A DNA stretch of 36,165 bases from an uncultured Spirochaetaceae bacterium (GCA_902778325.1 CACYWZ010000022.1:1-36165); one strand, 5' to 3'; counted from the first letter of the stretch, positions 15,087-23,121 are shown. Made by a program: numbers and translations. Notes: generated from the sequence alone by a model not told the origin.

Positions 15087-16124
15087 ATGAACGACACAGA
15101 AGACATCGAAAAAGCAAAGCTTGAGAAAATCAAGCAGGTTCAGCAGGTCACTGCAACGTCCTTGTTCTCACAGGCAATCAAGGAAAAGGGCATTGAGGAT
15201 TTCTCCGTGGAAAGCGTCAATGCCACAAAAGCGGACACAATCCTTTTGGTGAACGTCAACGGAAACAACGTGCTTTTGAAAGCGAGTGCGAACGTTCAAA
15301 AATGGATTGGCGAAGTGCCAAAAATCGTGGACGCGCTTTCTGACGAATCAAAGAACTCGCTTGAGATTTTCGACGCTCTTATGAGCACGAAGCTCCCGCC
15401 TTTTGAAATCCCGATTCGGCTTGCAAAGGACATAACGCTCAAGCCCAACAAAAACGGCAAGGCACGCTTCTTTACGCAAGGAATTATGAGACCTATCAAT
15501 TTCAAAACCGTCAAAGAGCTGGAGTTTGTGGGAGTGACGGAGTTTGAAGAAAAGGTATTTTGGGGTTTCGGGTACTATTATCAGCTCGAAACGCTAATCG
15601 TTGCCGACGGCGTTGAAAAAATCGGCAAAGCTGCGTTCTCTTGTTTCAAGCATCTCGTTTCAGCGTCTCTTCCTGACAGCGTGTCAGAAATCGGCGATGA
15701 CATATTCGCTGGTTGTGATTTGCTTAGTTCCGTGTCGCTTCCGAAAAACCTGACGAAAATCAACGGAATGTTCCATAAATGCAAATCCCTGAAACACATT
15801 GACATTCCAGATACCGTTACCCAAATCGATAACTGGGCGTTCTGCAACTGTGATTCCCTTGAGTCTGTAAAGCTCCCCGAAGGCTTGTTGGAAGTCGGAG
15901 TTCACTCGTTCGAGCACTGCATTTCGCTCAAATCCATAAGGATTCCGAAAAACGTGGTGAAAATATGGCCTCGTGCATTTGAGGGCTGCACAGCCCTTAC
16001 TTCAATCGAGTTCGACGGAACTGTGGAACAATGGAACAAAATGCCAAAGGGATTGTATTGGAACGAAAAAGTGCCCGCCAAAGTCGTGAAATGCACGGAC
16101 GGCGAAGTGTCGCTCGAAGAATAA
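15087..16124 (+). CDS. BspA-type LRR protein (345 aa)
   Basis: It starts with the charged helix (EKAKLEKIKQVQQV) and the divergent middle domain (IEDFSVESV, NVLLKASANVQKWIGEVPKIVDALSD). Five or six LRR_5 units and a cap (FDGTVEQWNKMPKGLYWN, KVVKCTDGEVSLEE) follow. It is thus equivalent to the C-terminal part of the preceding protein, made as a separate gene. The start is fixed by AAGGAGAAAGAACAA, the same leader as in the paralogues. There is no signal peptide. It is the last plus-strand gene; it faces rnz, with repeat array 5 between them. Confidence 0.9.
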   Translation: MNDTEDIEKAKLEKIKQVQQVTATSLFSQAIKEKGIEDFSVESVNATKADTILLVNVNGNNVLLKASANVQKWIGEVPKIVDALSDESKNSLEIFDALMSTKLPPFEIPIRLAKDITLKPNKNGKARFFTQGIMRPINFKTVKELEFVGVTEFEEKVFWGFGYYYQLETLIVADGVEKIGKAAFSCFKHLVSASLPDSVSEIGDDIFAGCDLLSSVSLPKNLTKINGMFHKCKSLKHIDIPDTVTQIDNWAFCNCDSLESVKLPEGLLEVGVHSFEHCISLKSIRIPKNVVKIWPRAFEGCTALTSIEFDGTVEQWNKMPKGLYWNEKVPAKVVKCTDGEVSLEE

Positions 16125-16130
16125 AATACA

Positions 16131-16236
16131 ACCCGCATGCAGGTGAGGTGTCCTTCCGCATGCGGGTGGGGTGTCTACCTGCATGCAGTTGAGGTGTCCA
16201 ACCGTATGCAGTGAGGGTGTCCACCTGTATACAGGT
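16131..16236 (+). repeat. Array 5: five palindromes at exactly 23-bp spacing between convergent genes
   Basis: Fourteen-base dyads start at 16131, 16154, 16177, 16200 and 16223, separated by a nine-base linker close to GAGGTGTCC. Cores read CCGCATGCGG (second), CTGCATGCAG (third) and CTGTATACAG (fifth): paired changes that keep perfect symmetry. The last unit, ACCTGTATACAGGT, is a perfect 14-base palindrome. The array fills the space between the LRR gene and the end of rnz. Confidence 0.93.
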
Positions 16237-16252
16237 GGAGATGCACAAAAAA

Positions 16253-17179
16253 TCAGTCGACATAAGGAATGTCGATTTGCATTCTGTCGCGTGTCAGGAA
16301 TGCTTCCGGGTAATTTGCCCTTGCGGCTTCAAGAAGGCTCGGCAGCTCCTTGTCGTTGTAGCGTGGGCTGTAGTGAATCAAGCCCATTCTCTTTACGTTT
16401 GCGTCGCGAGCGATGATGCCCGCCTGACGCGCTGTCATGTGCTTTTTCTCTTTCGCCTGGTCTGCGTTTTGGTCAGAGAACATTCCCTCACAGATAAGAA
16501 GGTCGCTTCCTTGCACCTCTTTTGCAATCGACGGAAGATAGAGCGTGTCGGTAACGTAGCTGAACTTTCTTCCGCTTCGCTCTTTTCCCAGCACTTGCTC
16601 AGGGTGGACTGTCGAGCCGTCAGCGGCAACGACGCTTTCTCCGTGCTGCAATTTTCCCCAAAGCGGGCCGCGCGGAACGCCGAGCGCCTCGGCTTTCTCT
16701 GGCGAGAACTCTCCCGGGCGGTTTAGCTCTTCAAGCGTGTAGCCGACGCATGTTTTTGAGTGCTCAAGCGGGAAAGCGCGGATATAAAAGCCGTCGCCTG
16801 AGTGAACGACACACGGCGCTGTGATTTCCTTGACGATAATCGGGTAGTTTATGTACATATCAAGCACTTTGCGGCTTGTTTCGATGTATTCTGCGATTTT
16901 CGGCGGGCCATAAATGTAAAGCGGCTCGTTTCTGTCAACCTGGCTTGAGAGCATAAGGATTCCAGGAAGGCCTGTAACGTGGTCTGAATGTGTATGCGAA
17001 ACAAAAATCGCGTTAATCTTTTTCCATTTTAGATTTAGTCTGCGCAAAGAAACTTGCGTGCCTTCGCCGCCGTCAAAAAGGAACAAATCCCCGTCGCGCC
17101 TCAAAAGCACGGACGTGAGATGACGATACGGTAGCGGCATCATTCCGCCGCAACCTAAAACAAATGCTTCCATATTCAT
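16253..17179 (-). CDS. rnz: Ribonuclease Z (tRNA 3' processing)
   Basis: RNase Z cuts pre-tRNA after the discriminator base to make the 3' end. The 308-residue product is a metallo-beta-lactamase fold protein of usual length. The zinc motif HTHSDH lies at residues 62-67. Further ligands are probably His140 (PLEHS), Asp211 (YVTDT) and His269 (LIHYSPRY). The GPLWGKLQHG segment near 171-180 is typical for the family. The start may be Met1 or Met3 (MEAFVLGCGG); no ribosome binding site is seen for either. A TATAGT stands 11 bases before Met1, so the leader may be very short. It lies 72 bases after folC on the same strand. Confidence 0.96.
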   Translation of the reverse strand: MNMEAFVLGCGGMMPLPYRHLTSVLLRRDGDLFLFDGGEGTQVSLRRLNLKWKKINAIFVSHTHSDHVTGLPGILMLSSQVDRNEPLYIYGPPKIAEYIETSRKVLDMYINYPIIVKEITAPCVVHSGDGFYIRAFPLEHSKTCVGYTLEELNRPGEFSPEKAEALGVPRGPLWGKLQHGESVVAADGSTVHPEQVLGKERSGRKFSYVTDTLYLPSIAKEVQGSDLLICEGMFSDQNADQAKEKKHMTARQAGIIARDANVKRMGLIHYSPRYNDKELPSLLEAARANYPEAFLTRDRMQIDIPYVD

Positions 17180-17251
17180 AACAAGAGCAAACTATACCGT
17201 ATTTCCTCGATTTTGGGAATTAGTGATTATTGTTGATGAGAAAATCCCTTT

Positions 17252-18610
17252 TTACGAGATGAACTTTTTGACTTCGGCAGCAAGATAAAAAGAGCCTGCG
17301 ACAACGAGTGGCGCTTTCTCTTCGTTGGCGGCACAAAAAGAGTCGGCAATCATTTTCTCATAATCCTCGCCCGAAGAAAACTTTGCTCCTGCTTTGCGGA
17401 AGGCCTCTTGTGCTCTTGGCAAGTCGGCTTTCTTCTCGCCGCCTGGAATCGTGAGCGTAATCTTGTAAAACTCTCTCGACAAGAGGGCTGCGATGTCCTC
17501 AGCGTCCTTGTCCGCGGCAAGCGCAAAGAGCAGATGCGGCTTTTTCTCATCTGCTTTCTCGATAGCGCTCAGTGATGACAGAAGGCATTTCGTGCTGTTG
17601 ACGGTGTGAGCGCCGTCAATGACGAGATACGGGATTGCGCTGTATTTTGGAACACTGCGGACGACTTCAAAGCGCGCTGGAAGGAAAGCCGCCTCAAGCC
17701 CGCGCTCGATTTGCTCTTCTGTGACGCAAGGACAGGCTGTTTTTATCGCAATCGCGGCAAGAGCAGCGTTCTCCGCCTGCTCATAGCCAAGAAGGCTCAA
17801 GTGTGCAACAAGAGGGCGGGCAAAAAGCGGGCTTTCAATGCTGGCTTTCATAACAGGCTTTCCGCTTTCTGTCGTCTCAAAGGCGCTTTCAATCTTTGCC
17901 GCTTTTGAAACCTCGATTAAAGGCGCGTGCCGCTCTTTTGCGATATTGCGAATGACAGAAAGCGCCTCGTCTTTTTGCGCGGAAGTTACAACAGGGACGC
18001 CTTCTTTTATGATTCCGCATTTTTCGAATGCGATTTTCTCGATTGTGTCGCCAAGATATTCCGTGTGCTCAAGCTCCAATGGCGTTATGCAGCAGACTTC
18101 AGGGCTTATCACGTTCGTTGCGTCAAGCCTTCCGCCGAGTCCGACCTCAAAGACGCTCCAGTCTGCGCCGTATTCTCTGAACGCCAAGAAAGAAAAGAGC
18201 GTCGCAAGCTCAAACCATGTGATTGCCCGCTTTCCCGGAAGCTCGTCGTCGCTGACGCTTCGGATTGCGCGCTCTAGTTCAAGGGACGCCTTTTTGTAAA
18301 CGTCGTCGCTCAAAAAATCGTGCGCGCTTCTCACGCGCTCTGCAAAATCCAAGAGGTGAGGGGAGGTGTAAAGCCCCGTCTTAAAGCCAGCCGCGTCCAA
18401 AATCGAGGACGCAAAAGCGCTGACAGAGCCTTTCCCTTTAGAGCCTGCGATGTGGACGCACTTTGCGCTCTTTTCGGGGTTGTTCAAGATTGAGCAGAAG
18501 AAGCGGACTGTGTCGAGCCAGAAGATATTTTTTTGCGGATGCTTCTCAAAATTAAGATAAGTGTCCAGCCACTTCTCAAAATCGCGGATTGAAGGAAATT
18601 TACTATTCAT
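17252..18610 (-). CDS. folC: Folylpolyglutamate/dihydrofolate synthase FolC
   Basis: FolC joins glutamate to dihydropteroate and/or extends folate polyglutamate tails in an ATP-dependent, Mur-ligase-like reaction. The 452-residue product shows the P-loop GSKGKGS at residues 56-62, the GLYTSPHLLDFAERVR segment, FEVGLGGRLDATNVI, ITPLELEHTEYLGDTIEKIAFEKCGIIK and the C-terminal VIDGAHTVNS. I chose ATG 18610 because AAGAGGG lies just upstream; a TTG at 18628 would also work but overlaps the end of the preceding gene. The preceding membrane-protein gene ends 14 bases before this start, so the two are probably co-transcribed. Confidence 0.95.
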   Translation of the reverse strand: MNSKFPSIRDFEKWLDTYLNFEKHPQKNIFWLDTVRFFCSILNNPEKSAKCVHIAGSKGKGSVSAFASSILDAAGFKTGLYTSPHLLDFAERVRSAHDFLSDDVYKKASLELERAIRSVSDDELPGKRAITWFELATLFSFLAFREYGADWSVFEVGLGGRLDATNVISPEVCCITPLELEHTEYLGDTIEKIAFEKCGIIKEGVPVVTSAQKDEALSVIRNIAKERHAPLIEVSKAAKIESAFETTESGKPVMKASIESPLFARPLVAHLSLLGYEQAENAALAAIAIKTACPCVTEEQIERGLEAAFLPARFEVVRSVPKYSAIPYLVIDGAHTVNSTKCLLSSLSAIEKADEKKPHLLFALAADKDAEDIAALLSREFYKITLTIPGGEKKADLPRAQEAFRKAGAKFSSGEDYEKMIADSFCAANEEKAPLVVAGSFYLAAEVKKFIS

Positions 18611-18624
18611 TTTATACCCTCTTT

Positions 18625-19833
18625 TCAAGCGCCGAGGATTTTCCCGACGAAAATGCCAAAATATGTGCCGATTGCGTATCCGAGAGTGCCGACGAGGAGA
18701 ACAGGCCCTGTCAAATCCTGCCAGCCCTTCGAAATCGCCATCGCTGCGGCTGTTGTTGGGCCTCCGATGTTCGCGTTTGAAGCAAGAATGATGTCCTCAA
18801 GCGAATATCCGAGAAGAAGCCCTGCGACAAAGCAGAAAATCATATTGCCGAAAACGATAATCGCGCAAAAAGCGAACAAAAGAGGAGCGTTTTTCAGGAT
18901 TTGACCGATTGACGCGGGAACACCGACAGCAAAAAAGAAAAGATAAATCATAAAAGTGCCGAGCTCCTGCGTTCCGGCGTCGGGCTTCACCTTGTCGCTC
19001 AAAAACGTTGCCAGAATCATAGAAATCGATGTCATTATAAGATAGCGGCTCGAAAAAAGAGCGTTTATTATATCAAGCGCGATGTTACCCGTCGGAATCA
19101 AAGCGCCAAAGACGGCGGAAAGCTCTGTTGAAAGCCAAACGATAAGCGCCGATGAGGAGAGGGCAATGGCGATGTCTTTTAGCGAAATCTTTTTTGGCGC
19201 CCAGAACGCCGCCGCCTGCGTTTTCGCACCTCCATTTCCCTCGCGCTCTGCCTTGTCGATGTGCGGGTGAGGAAAGTGACGCTTCACAAAGGGCGAGGAG
19301 GACAAAAAGAGCAGAACGAAAAAGTAAAGCGCCATCAGAACATTGTCTGCGACAGTCGCCGCCGCCGTAAGTTGCGCGCTCGTCTTGTAGTAGGACGAAA
19401 TCGCCGCCAGATTGACACTTCCGCCAATGTATGAGCCTGTCATCATTGCGGAAATCTCTTTTAGAGAAGGGATTTTGTCCTTGAAGACGTTGTACGCCAC
19501 GATTGCAAAAATCGCGCTTCCTGCCGAGCCTGATAAAAACAGCGCCAAAAGACGGCCTGATTCTTTCCAGATTTTTTTGATGTTGCACTTGAAAAGAAGA
19601 AGCGGAATCGCCAGCGGAATGGCGTAATCCCAAATCACAGTGTCGAAAAACGGAGCGCTCATCGGGATTATGTGAAGATTTGTCAAAATAATCGCGCCTG
19701 CCATGCAAATCACTGTCCCTGTGATTTTTGACGCCCATTTCCATTTTTGTTCTGCCACTATCGCGAACGACACCCATGTGAACGAAATCGCAATCAGTGC
19801 TATTGTGTTATCGCTTTTTATTATTGAGTCCAT
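18625..19833 (-). CDS. DUF819 family integral membrane protein
   Basis: The 402-residue product has about ten to twelve hydrophobic segments, in the N-terminal half (ALIAISFTWVSFAIVAE, VICMAGAIILTNL, LLALFLSGSAGSAIFAIVAY) and again after a polar loop near residues 205-225. Conserved Gly-rich motifs of DUF819 are present, e.g. MMTGSYIGGSVNLAAIS and ASNANIGGPTTAAAMA, the latter suggesting a two-fold repeated transporter-like fold. Substrate is unknown; YjcL-type members are uncharacterised. ATG 19833 is preferred over TTG 19839. It lies directly upstream of folC with no terminator between them. Confidence 0.9.
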   Translation of the reverse strand: MDSIIKSDNTIALIAISFTWVSFAIVAEQKWKWASKITGTVICMAGAIILTNLHIIPMSAPFFDTVIWDYAIPLAIPLLLFKCNIKKIWKESGRLLALFLSGSAGSAIFAIVAYNVFKDKIPSLKEISAMMTGSYIGGSVNLAAISSYYKTSAQLTAAATVADNVLMALYFFVLLFLSSSPFVKRHFPHPHIDKAEREGNGGAKTQAAAFWAPKKISLKDIAIALSSSALIVWLSTELSAVFGALIPTGNIALDIINALFSSRYLIMTSISMILATFLSDKVKPDAGTQELGTFMIYLFFFAVGVPASIGQILKNAPLLFAFCAIIVFGNMIFCFVAGLLLGYSLEDIILASNANIGGPTTAAAMAISKGWQDLTGPVLLVGTLGYAIGTYFGIFVGKILGA

Positions 19834-19840
19834 TCTCAAG

Positions 19841-19870
19841 AGTATAGCCTTTCGTGGCTTTCATAATCAA
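19841..19870 (-). promoter_or_regulatory. Possible promoter of the DUF819-folC unit
   Basis: On the minus strand TTGATT is followed after 18 bases by TATACT, close to sigma-70 consensus. TATACT ends only about nine bases before ATG 19833, so a transcript from it would be leaderless or nearly so. Prediction by eye; coordinates are approximate. Confidence 0.35.
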
Positions 19871-19895
19871 TACAGCCAGAAAAATATTTTTTGTG

Positions 19896-19967
19896 TGTCA
19901 TGCTGAATTCGTTTCAGCATCTGCCTTACTTGATTGAATAGATTCCGAAACAAGTTCGCCAATGACA
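19896..19967. mobile_element. MITE/REP-like element, copy 3 (72 bp)
   Basis: It has the same ends as copies 1 and 2 (TGTCATGCTGAA... and ...GAAACAAGTTCGCCAATGACA), with a shorter and different middle. It lies in the same orientation on the plus strand as the other two copies, next to repeat array 6. Confidence 0.85.
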
Positions 19968-19988
19968 ATTTTTACTATTCCGCATCTT

Positions 19989-20073
19989 AAAATACGTTTG
20001 GGGCGACTCACTGTTGAATTTGGCAAAACGTACGTACGGTGGGCATGACTCAACGCTGAGCTGGCAAAACGTA
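19989..20073 (+). repeat. Array 6: about two and a half units at 41-42-bp spacing
   Basis: GACTCA recurs at 20005 and 20047 and GGCAAAACGTA at 20022 and 20063. Between the GGCAAAACG copies lie dyads such as ACGTACGT and CTCA-ACGC-TGAG. The left edge AAAATACGTTT is the reverse complement of the right edge AAACGTATTT, so the whole array is roughly an inverted repeat. It ends exactly at the stop of the radical SAM gene. Confidence 0.75.
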
Positions 20074-20074
20074 T

Positions 20075-22864
20075 TTAGTGAATCTCTGGGTGAGATTTGA
20101 AAAACGCCTTTCGCTCTTTTTTCATGTCGTCCCGCTCTTTTATGAGCGCGGCATTGACTGCGGCAATCTTTTTGTAGAGCGTGTAATACGGAACAGGCGC
20201 GGAAGAAAGCTTGATGTCCTCTTCTTTTTCGCCAGTCGGAACGAAGGCTCGTCGCTCTTCGCTTGCGTTCTGCAAAATCCACGCTCTCTCATCAGAAAGC
20301 GTCCAGCCTGTGACCTCACCTTTTGAAAGCGTCTTTAGCTTCGTGATTTGGCAAAGGCGGAAAATCTTGTCGCCGCCTGCTTCTTCGATTGCGTCGCGGA
20401 AAGGGCGGTCTGATTTGAACGGAAGCGTGAAAATCTTTTTGCGCTCGCTCTCGCTGTCCTCAAAAGCAAAGCCTTCTGTGTCCGAAAACTTCTTGAACGC
20501 ATCGCTTTTCTTGAACTCTTCAAAATCGAACGATGGCGAAAACTCGTAAGCGTAGACGTTCCCCCAAAGAGATGAGGCAAGAGATTCGCGTTTTCTCTGG
20601 TTTGTGACAGGGAAAATGTAGGCGCTTTCGACTTTGAGGTTTTGCGGCAAAACAGCGTTCATTTTTTCGACGAAATCACTTTCGCTCATCGGCTCAAGAA
20701 GCACGCACGAGGCAACTTCGTCGAGCGAGCGCACGCCAAGCGAGAGCGTCGAGGCAAACTCAAGGCGCGGAATCGGGTTGAAGCCCATTGTGTAAACGAC
20801 GGGGAGGGAAGCGCAAAGGAAAGCGCGCTGCATAATCTCGACTTGCATCAAATGCGACACGTACTCACCGCCGTTTATCTTCGTGAACGTGAAAAGACAG
20901 CGGTAGAGAATCGGGATATTGTCGCCCTGCTTTAGCGCCACTTTGTCTGGAACGCTCAACGCTTCCAGCTCCTTTGCGTCGTCTTTTGCAAAGTGGACGC
21001 TCTTTGTCGCCGAGCAAACGCCGCAGCGCTCTGTGCACGGATTTCCGCAACGGGACGTCAGAACGGCTTTGAGCGAGCGATTCCATTCGCGGACAAAGAA
21101 CGATTTTGGCTGACCGAGGTTCACGCTGTCCCACGGCAATTTTTCGTCGAGGAGTCTTTCACGAAGGATTTCGCTTCGGACGTCCCAGTCCGCGCTTTCA
21201 AAGACAGCGTTCCAAATCGCCATGTTCTCGCGAAGATGGTCTTCCCAAGCGTCAAGGCGCGCTCCTTTTTTGTATGCTTCAAGGATGAGAGCGCCTGCTC
21301 TCTCGTCGCATCTTGACAAAAGCCCTTCAAGATACGCGACGTTTTCGTTGTGAGTGCCGACTTTGAACTTTCCGCGCGGAAGGTGTGAGCGAATATAATC
21401 CATTTTCGCCTTTGATTCCTCTGGCGTAATCTGCCGAATCCACTGATACGCGGTGTGTGGCTTTGGAATAAAAGTGCCGACATTGACGTTGCACTGTATT
21501 CCAGTCTTTTCCTGCAAGTCCAAAAGAAAATCCACGATTGCTTTTTCCTCGCTTCCCTCTGCACCCGCCTCGACTTGAGTCGGGAGGGGCATGTCGCACC
21601 ACGGGGAAGAGGCGTTTTTTGCGCCTGCGAGGTTGTTTCCGAGCGGAAGCCCAATCATAAAGTAGAACTTGGCTTTGTTCCAGCCTTTTTTCTTTGCTTC
21701 GAGGATAATGTCAATCAAATGCTGGGCGTAAACTTCCTTGTTCACCGAAAGCTGCCACATTTCGTCAGGTGTTTCCACCGCGAACGTAAGCCCGCCCTTT
21801 CGCACTTCGGAAAGTTTTTCCAAAAGCGGCAGCGACATGCTGTTGACCTTGAGAGAGGGAAGCTGGAAGCTGACGTTCTCGCCGTTGTATTTTTTGTTGA
21901 GCGCGTCCAACAGATTGCCGATTCCCTCGTAATCCGCTGACGAAAGCGACATCAGGCTGATTTGCCTGTAACCCGCTTTTCTGACAAGGTTGTCGACCTC
22001 GCTGAAAATGAACTTGGCTTTCTTCATTCGCTGCGGGCGATAGTAAATGCCGGCATGACAAAAGCGGCAGCCGTTCGGGCAACCGCGCATAATCTCCACA
22101 GTTCCGTGGTCCTGCACCATCTTCACGCTCGCAAGCGGAAAGTATGCGCTCACAGCCTCTTTTTGCCCGAAATCCGCCTGAAGCGCTCTCGTGGCAACGA
22201 CGTGCGCTGTCTTTTCCATGCTCATGTCGCGCGTCCAAACGTGCGGCGAGCGCGCAAAATGCGAAAGAAGCTCGCTTCTGGATTTCCCGCTTTTTTTCAT
22301 CAACGAAAGTTCTTCAACAAGCGAGAACAAATCGTCTTCCGCCTCTCCGATAAACACCGCGTCGAAAAAATCGCTGAAAGGCGCAGGATTTGTAACGCCG
22401 CAACCGCCAGCGAACACAATCGGGTCGCTCTCGCTTCTGTCGCAGGCGAGAAGTGGAACGCCGCCTGCTTCAAGCATCGCAAGAACGCTCGTGATGCCAA
22501 GCTCATAGCCGATTGAAAAGCCAATCATGTCAACGTCTTTGAGCGCCATTCCCGTTTCAAGCGTGTAAAGCGGAATGTTTTTCGCCTTCAAAAGCGCCTC
22601 AAAGTCCGTGTCGGGTGCAAAAACGCGCTCACAGCGAATGTTTTCGCTCCTGTTCAGCCCGTTGTAAATGATTTTGACCGCCTGATTGCACATCGCGATT
22701 TCGTAAAGGTCTGGAAAAGCGATGGCAAAGTTGTATTTGCTCTCCTCGCCGTCGTTTTCGTGTGCTTTTATGATTGCGCCAACCTCGCCTCCGAGGTATC
22801 GCGACGGGTTTTGCACCGCGCAAAGCTCAGTGCCTATCTCTTCAAGTGGATTTATCAGTTTCAT
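20075..22864 (-). CDS. B12-binding-type radical SAM protein with DUF2344 tail
   Basis: The 929-residue product joins two parts that are often separate genes. Residues 1-~600 match the TIGR03960 type: a B12-binding-like N-terminus, then a radical SAM core with MRGCPNGCRFCHAG (Cys262, Cys266, Cys269 for the 4Fe-4S cluster). A Cys-rich link follows (SRCGNPCTERCGVCSATK). From about 655 the TIGR03936/DUF2344 domain begins (LYRCLFTFTKINGGEYVSH, YTMGFNPIPRLEFASTLSLG). The substrate is unknown; an RNA-modification role has been suggested for the family, which I treat as inference. AAGGAGAAG lies six bases before the ATG. The unusual leader upstream holds repeat array 4. It follows rodA on the same strand. 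Confidence 0.93.
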   Translation of the reverse strand: MKLINPLEEIGTELCAVQNPSRYLGGEVGAIIKAHENDGEESKYNFAIAFPDLYEIAMCNQAVKIIYNGLNRSENIRCERVFAPDTDFEALLKAKNIPLYTLETGMALKDVDMIGFSIGYELGITSVLAMLEAGGVPLLACDRSESDPIVFAGGCGVTNPAPFSDFFDAVFIGEAEDDLFSLVEELSLMKKSGKSRSELLSHFARSPHVWTRDMSMEKTAHVVATRALQADFGQKEAVSAYFPLASVKMVQDHGTVEIMRGCPNGCRFCHAGIYYRPQRMKKAKFIFSEVDNLVRKAGYRQISLMSLSSADYEGIGNLLDALNKKYNGENVSFQLPSLKVNSMSLPLLEKLSEVRKGGLTFAVETPDEMWQLSVNKEVYAQHLIDIILEAKKKGWNKAKFYFMIGLPLGNNLAGAKNASSPWCDMPLPTQVEAGAEGSEEKAIVDFLLDLQEKTGIQCNVNVGTFIPKPHTAYQWIRQITPEESKAKMDYIRSHLPRGKFKVGTHNENVAYLEGLLSRCDERAGALILEAYKKGARLDAWEDHLRENMAIWNAVFESADWDVRSEILRERLLDEKLPWDSVNLGQPKSFFVREWNRSLKAVLTSRCGNPCTERCGVCSATKSVHFAKDDAKELEALSVPDKVALKQGDNIPILYRCLFTFTKINGGEYVSHLMQVEIMQRAFLCASLPVVYTMGFNPIPRLEFASTLSLGVRSLDEVASCVLLEPMSESDFVEKMNAVLPQNLKVESAYIFPVTNQRKRESLASSLWGNVYAYEFSPSFDFEEFKKSDAFKKFSDTEGFAFEDSESERKKIFTLPFKSDRPFRDAIEEAGGDKIFRLCQITKLKTLSKGEVTGWTLSDERAWILQNASEERRAFVPTGEKEEDIKLSSAPVPYYTLYKKIAAVNAALIKERDDMKKERKAFFKSHPEIH

Positions 22865-22887
22865 TGTCTTCTCCTTGTGATTTTTTT

Positions 22888-23097
22888 TCTGGAAAGCTCG
22901 CCAGTGAGTCGGAATGGCGTTTCCACAACTGTGGAAAGGTCGCCAGTGACTCGGAATGGCGTTTCCACAAACATGGAAAGGCCGTCAGTGACTCGGAATG
23001 GCGTTTCCACAACTGTGGAAAGGCCGCCAGTGAGTCGGAATGGCGTTTCCACAAACATGGAAAGGTCGCCAGTGACTCGGAATGACCTTTCCATAAA
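22888..23097 (-). repeat. Array 4: 42-bp repeats carrying alternating dyads
   Basis: GGCGTTTCC recurs at 22916, 22958, 23000 and 23042, with a degraded fifth start at 23084, exactly 42 bases apart. Dyads alternate between TTTCCACA-AC-TGTGGAAA (22920, 23004) and TTTCCA-CAAACA-TGGAAA (22962, 23046), giving an 84-base higher order. The intervening part, GCCAGTGACTCGGAATGGC, has GCCA/TGGC ends. The array occupies the rodA to radical SAM gap and would be transcribed as a series of hairpins in the mRNA leader. Confidence 0.94.
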
Positions 23098-23121
23098 AAT
23101 TATGTGCCGTTTTTTGAAGAA

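Noticed and set aside
18611-18628. TTG start for folC
   Set aside because: ATG 18610 has a good ribosome binding site (AAGAGGG), and the TTG overlaps the stop of the preceding gene.
22888-23097. CRISPR array
   Set aside because: The units repeat along their whole length with no unique spacers, the dyad alternates, and no cas gene is present. The same reasons apply to the other arrays.
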